Below are positions 59,801 through 64,000 of a DNA stretch of 64,000 nt, piece by piece (the stretch's first letter is position 1; each line of letters begins with the position of its first letter). The translations under genes and the position numbers were made by a program. The stretch lies in the NCBI GenBank assembly GCA_020310875.1, contig CM035413.1, forward strand, positions 168,572,496-168,636,495. The letters are read 5' to 3'. The notes under the pieces are model-generated. The model was not told where the DNA came from, made no database searches, and saw nothing but the letters and a program-made list of their open reading frames with translations. This DNA comes from Ceratopteris richardii. Taxonomy: Eukaryota; Streptophyta; Polypodiopsida; Polypodiales; Pteridaceae.

Positions 59801-60877
59801 TTTCCTCTTCTTCTGCTTCTGAATGTTCCTGTTGTTGCAACAAAGTTCTCTGTTGTTCCTCATCCCAATGTACATGGCGGCCTTCTGTGGATTTCCTTCT
59901 TCTTTGAGAAGAGGTGCCCTGTTCTTCTACATTTGAATAGAACTCCACATCAGAGAATTGTGTATTTTGCAAGAATGATTCGAAGTCGAAAGTGCCCATC
60001 CCTTCAGTGCCCCTAGTTGTAGGAAATTCGAATTCAGGAGGGACAGGAGGAGCGGAGGGGGCAGCTTGTGTTGTAGCTTCAGATCCAGACCTGGGTATTC
60101 TAATGGTAAAGGGAGGTACGGTGGTCTCTCCTCGTGGCGATACTTCAGGAGTAGTCAGAACTTCCCGTGTCTGGACACAAAGGATCGAACCCCTCATGCG
60201 CTTCGATTGATGTGTGGACGTCTTGAGCCTCTTAAACATTTGTAATTGTGCCCAAGTTAAAGCACGTTCAATGGGTACATCGTATGCTAAGCACCGGTAG
60301 ATAATGCATGTGATTGCACAGCAACCATTCACCACTAATTTCCTAGATGACCTTTTATTTGCTTCATACAACTGCTCCACAATCCATGCAGGAAGCTTAA
60401 TTGGTAACGCACCTGTCTCCGCCAAGTAAAGAGCGAACCAAATTCTTTTGTGCAGTTGTGTGAAGCGGTCTTGACCAGGGAAAGCAAAATGTTGCATGCA
60501 CATACGGAGAGGGATGGACACGTTTGGTGTGAGTGCTGCCATATCTTTAAGCTTCAGTAGTTTCCTATCCTTCATGTTAGTAGGAATGAGAGCATCCTTC
60601 TCAGAAGGTACATGTGTACCGTGCATATTCAAAGCAGCGCTCACCAATTCCAGTGTAAGTTCAAACCTTTTCAACTCGTTGTTGCCCAGCAAAGAAGGAA
60701 GTACGAATGTTCCTGGTTTGTCCTTTTCTTCGTTAGCTTGTAATGTGGAGACCAAATAATAGCATCGGAGGAGATCTGGTTTAGGTAGTGGTGCTTCAAA
60801 CTATTCGGCTAGCCCTGCACATTGCCATATGGTCTGGAGATCTTCTGTGTTCTGTAGAGTCTCAAACTCCTTGGAGA
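56870..60877 (-). pseudogene. Element 5 ORF3: long pol-downstream protein, decayed
   Basis: About 1330 codons on minus in three frames. N-terminal domain 60877-59772 (one TAG near 60801): FELTLELVSAALNMHG, PLRMCMQHFAFPGQDRF, IWFALYLAETGALPIKLPAW and CLAYDVPIERAL. An acidic/Gln end follows, with stops at about 59772 and 59688, then LLEEAGVESEYSEGLLLMAETYG. Proline/threonine-rich region 59440-58800 (frameshift near 59440). Coiled coil 58710-58100 (LRTEYNQLQQHNARLQEH and similar). TAA at about 58101, then EEEYDPQPFPGG. A frameshift near 57800 leads into a C-terminal domain 57760-56870 (RPYYIILANYNAEIQRVTG, LLYNPCYGPVP, YAWHARIKYLPACYKQTF). Domain layout helical-Pro/Thr-coiled coil-C-terminal domain. 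No membrane segment or signal peptide is evident, so an Env role is not supported. Function unknown. On its 5' side it abuts a Copia integrase fragment at about 60878. Confidence 0.75.
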
Positions 60878-60879
60878 AA

Positions 60880-62084
60880 AACCCATGCATGCTTGGAAAA
60901 ATCATCAATGAAAGTCATGAAGTAAAGATAGTTCCCAAAAGAGGGTGTCCTGTAGGGGCAGGCTCAAGTGAAGTGAAGAAACTGCACTGCGGGGTAATAT
61001 GTTTGGTTGAACTACTATCAAAATGCCAAACATTTGAGTCTATTGCAAACATACACTATTCATGAGAAGATGGATCAAAACTGCAAACAGTAGTAAACAC
61101 CCATTCTTCATTCTACACAAGATTTGTAGTCTCTATTTTCGGTGTAGAGGCCTCTACAACAACCATTCTAGCCTCTTTTTTCTTTGCCTCTTTTGCAGCC
61201 AATTTTGGACAGTTCTTTATGATATGATCTTTTCCTGTACAATACTTACAAAAGAATTTCTACTTTTTTTATTTCTTCTCATCTTTGTCTTCCTTCTTCA
61301 AATGTGCAGCATTTGCAGATTTATGCTTACTACATTTACCTTTACCCTTCTGACTAGCGAGGAAAGCTCAATCTGCAACACGCATAATGGACGTGTTCTA
61401 CCTAGATTGATCTTCCTACAATAGAACAAAGACTAACTCCTCAAGTCAAGGTGTTTGGATTGCCTTTCATCATCAAACAAAGAGTAGAGCAAAACTCTGA
61501 TATGAATAAGGAAGACCATTCATAATGATTTGCACATGTGAGCTATCTGGTATAACTTCATCAACAAAAATCAATTGTTGCTTCAAGTCTTTGATCTTTG
61601 TCAGAAAATTGTCCATAGAATCACCTTCATTCATGTGCTCACTCTTGAACTGTTTTTGGAGGTAAGCAACACGAGCCTCATTCCTAGCCTGGTACAATGT
61701 GGTAAGTGTATCCCAAGCATCCTTAGCTATTCTACAAGAGCAAATGTGAGGAATAATGGCACATTTGACAAACAAGTCTATCAATGCATGTGCTTGAGCA
61801 TCTCTGCCATCCTAACGAATTTGTTCTATAGTAGGTGCAACAGAAACCACAACACGAACATGAATCTGTAGAATATCACCATCTTTGATGCCATGTGCAT
61901 CAGTTTCAATACCTCTATTTGCAGGTGAAATAGGATGTTTTCCAACACCCTGCACAATGTTCCATAGTCCTTTTGTGAACAATACATGACGCATCATATA
62001 AGTCGATAATGGGTAATTCATTCCATCCAACTTATCCTCAACAACCAACATATAGAATACATCATTGCTTTCAGTCATGGCCAC
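60880..62084 (-). pseudogene. Copia gag, zinc knuckle, protease and integrase start, degenerate
   Basis: Same family as 10456-13959. Gag starts at about 62084 (MAMTESNDVFYMLVVEDKLDG, NYPLSTYMMRHVL); one stop near 61813; then LIDLFVKCAIIPHI, AWDTLTTLYQARNEARVAYL, INGLPYSYQSF-like (here IMNGLPYSYQSF). A zinc knuckle FCKYCTGKDHIIKNCPKLAA lies at about 61262-61200. The protease has WHFDSSSTKHIT near 61000-61030, where DSG is expected. It then jumps by deletion to integrase GNYLYFMTFIDDFSKHAWVF (60880-60945), where it meets element 5 ORF3. Its 5' LTR is 62433-62661. Confidence 0.85.
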
Positions 62085-62418
62085 TGACTAAAATACCCTG
62101 ATGAAAAAAATGAGTGTATCTCAAAAAGTTGAACAGAAACACCGTATCAAGTTCTATTAAAGTTGTAGCAAACTTTGAGATGCTTATAGTGGTGAATCAA
62201 AACATGTATATATCTTTGGCACAAAAAGACAACATTGCCTACACAAGCGCTATGATAGTGCATTTGAAGGCCGAAACGAGCTCAGATGGCAATTTTGGCA
62301 CCACATAGCGAAGCTGTTTTGATCTCCTAATCACTTTGAGTATACTCACCAAATTTTGTGCGATTCTAAGAGTGTGACTAGAGGGGTGTCGACGACGCCC
62401 TAGATGAAGCAACAACCT

Positions 62419-62430
62419 ACTCTGATACCA
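62419..62430 (-). promoter_or_regulatory. Copia primer binding site
   Basis: On minus TGGTATCAGAGT, one mismatch to the Met-tRNA PBS, two bases after the LTR end at 62433. Confidence 0.85.
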
Positions 62431-62432
62431 AT

Positions 62433-62661
62433 TGTTGGAGTTCGAGGTCTATGGAAGCATGCAAACAACACAAGGAGAAGAAGAAGCTTGGAGCACAACA
62501 TAGAATACTAAATGCATTACCACTAGAATGTAAAAAGATAAGTAACCCATTAGGGAAATATGTGTATATACAAACCAGGGGAAAAAACCTCCTAAAGAGG
62601 GAAAAAAGTTCCTCGATGGTCCTAGTGTGTTCACACACATCACTACCTAAATATATCAACA
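62433..62661 (-). repeat. Copia 5' LTR (short)
   Basis: 229 bp, bounded TGTTG...CAACA, with the PBS on the inner side. Complete by its ends. Related partial LTRs at 63313-63497 and about 5458-5600. Confidence 0.88.
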
Positions 62662-63312
62662 AGTCACTGCAAGGAGTGTCTGATGAACTGCCCGATGCTT
62701 ATCTCTTCAATTTAGAAGTTGTTCTTAAATGGGTAAATAAATTGGTACCTATCTTAACCTTCGGACCTGCAAATAAGAATGTGAAAAAAAAAACAAAGAT
62801 GAAATTGTAAAATCAATAGTTGGTTGCAACAAACCCATGAAGGATTGCTAGGAAATCACTATTCTAAACAACAAACATTGCAAAATTTCAAATGTTTAGG
62901 ATTGTATTGGCCTACTATGGATAGACAAATACATGAGTGGATTAAGAATTGTCCAATGTGATAGAAGAGACCCCTAGTGGAGTTTGCCACCCCTTATCAC
63001 GTGTTGTTGATTCTAGAATGGAGTGCTCCATTGGTATAAACATGCAAAGATGGTTTCTTAAGACTGTGCATTCACAAATTAAACTATTTGAAAATCTTAG
63101 AAATTGCACATAGTAGTGTTGCAAGTGGACACTTTGGGCTTGTCTGAGTAATTAAGACCATTCTATTCTCAGGATTTTGGTGGTCCACTCTTCATATGGA
63201 TGCACATACCTATGTGAAGAAATGTGACACATGCCAACGTGCACAATATCCGATCAGAAAAGATGAGATGCCCTTGAGGCCAATGATGGGAGGACGTGCA
63301 TTCTCGAAGTGG
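62662..63312 (+). pseudogene. Gypsy pol fragment, element 3 family
   Basis: Decayed copy of the element 3 segment 37690-38515: GVSDELPDAYLFNLEVVLKWVNKLVPILTFGP, the first H2C2-finger region, then the second finger (MDAHTYVKKCDTCQRAQYPIRKDEMPL) and MMGGRAFSKW. Many stops. It keeps both zinc-finger regions, so the duplicated finger is a family feature and not a quirk of one copy. It lies between two LTRs of a Copia family. Confidence 0.88.
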
Positions 63313-63497
63313 GAAGAAGAAGAAGAAGCTTGGAGCACAACACACAATACTGAATGTATTACCACTAGAATGTACAAAGATAAGTAGCCCATTAGGCAAT
63401 AGTCATATATACAAGCCGGGGGGAAAAGCCTCCTAAAGAGGGAAAAAAGTGCCCCGGTGGTCCTATCGCACACATCACTAATTAAAATATATCAACA
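63313..63497 (-). repeat. Copia 3' LTR, truncated
   Basis: 185 bp matching the inner part of 62433-62661 and ending ATATATCAACA at 63497. The left end is cut next to the Gypsy fragment at a GAAGAAGAAG run. On minus it is preceded by a purine run CTAGTGGGGATT (63498-63509). Confidence 0.8.
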
Positions 63498-63570
63498 AAT
63501 CCCCACTAGGAGTGATGCCGTGAACAAGGAGCTGGCACTCATGTATAAGGAAGTGCCAAGCTATGTGGAA

Positions 63571-64000
63571 TCAATCCACAAAAGGAAGTAAGCCCAAAGC
63601 TTTGTGGAAAGCTTCAAACTTCTCCCTAGGTAGAGCCTTTGTAAAAAGGTCTGCAATGTTCTCCTGCGTGGGCACATATGCCAACATGATCTCCCCAGTA
63701 GAGAACCTCTCCCTGACATAATGATAATGCACCTCAATGTGCTTAATGCTAGCATGGAACACAGGGTTCCTCGCAACTGCCAATGCGCTCTAACTGTTAG
63801 TGAAGATGGTGGTGGCAGAAGACTGACCAACACCGAAATCAGCCATAAGGCGTATAAGTCACACACACCCAACAGTCGCTGTGAAAGCTGCCCTATACTC
63901 AGCCTCTCAAATGGAAGTGGCCACAGTAGGCTGCTTCTTGCTCAACAAAGATATACATGAGCTATCAAGCATGAAGCAAGAACCACTGGTGGACACACAA
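63571..64000 (-). pseudogene. Copia RNase H 3' end, continues past window
   Basis: C-terminal Copia RNase H on minus: FMLDSSCISLLSKKQPTVATS near 63930-63990, EAEYRAAFTA, RLMADFGVGQSSATTIFT, then HYHYVRERFSTGEIMLAYV and ENIADLFTKALPREKFEAF, ending PFVD-stop at 63571. Stops near 63789 and 63908. It is better preserved than the related end at 13625-13959. The N-terminal part lies beyond 64000. Confidence 0.85.

Noticed and set aside
56870-60877. Env-like protein of an endogenous retrovirus
   Set aside because: No signal peptide, hydrophobic fusion or transmembrane segment was seen; the coiled coil alone is not enough.

Overview
The window looks like nuclear DNA of a land plant with a large, repeat-rich genome. 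It holds one recognisable host gene, a three-exon ribosomal protein eL39 (RPL39) gene on the minus strand at 9098-9764. Nearly everything else is LTR retrotransposon sequence in various states of decay. The species cannot be fixed from the sequence. A large-genome seed plant such as a gymnosperm is a guess based only on TE density. No bacterial, organellar, CRISPR or rRNA features were seen.

Layout. 1-5600: decayed Gypsy gag (minus) and Copia RT/RNase H (plus) remnants, a short LTR element and tandem duplications. 5600-9000: non-coding sequence with a nested tandem repeat (5971-6770) and a perfect 24-bp-arm hairpin (6815-6874). 9098-9830: RPL39 and a telo-box. 10456-13959: degenerate Copia polyprotein (plus).

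14345-49945 is a five-level nest. A degenerate Gypsy pol (minus, level 0) is split in its integrase at 15051/47917 by element 1, a non-autonomous LTR element with a gag-like fragment (minus, 15052-47916, two 497-bp LTRs). Inside it lies element 2, a largely non-coding LTR element (plus, 16427-47325). Inside that is element 3, a large Gypsy element (plus, 17203-42557, 610-bp LTRs, target duplication CCATC). Element 4, an 11.4-kb Gypsy element (minus, 23857-35221, 1013-bp LTRs, target duplication CCAGC), sits in the protease region of element 3. By hand count the LTR pairs differ at about 10/497, 7/610 and 3/1013 positions for elements 1, 3 and 4, so divergence falls with depth, as expected for successive insertions.

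49947-64000 is a mosaic: a fragment of an extra ORF ('ORF3') on plus, a Copia gag-PR-IN remnant, an orphan LTR, the 3' end of an element related to element 3 with a long decayed ORF3 (minus, 56252-60877), and Copia copies with short LTRs interleaved with a Gypsy pol fragment.

The most unusual biology is in elements 3 and 4. Element 3 has a 5' leader with about 30 copies of an 18-20-bp repeat lying between splice-like signals, a gag-pol reading frame broken only by one TGA and by element 4, two H2C2 zinc-finger modules in the integrase part, and a second retropepsin-like domain plus a WV-K repeat tail after the integrase. Element 4 has an intact 1875-codon gag-pol, two further ORFs downstream, and conflicting orientation signals in and beside its LTRs. 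The ORF3 type of protein occurs in several places and is the best candidate for an under-described system.
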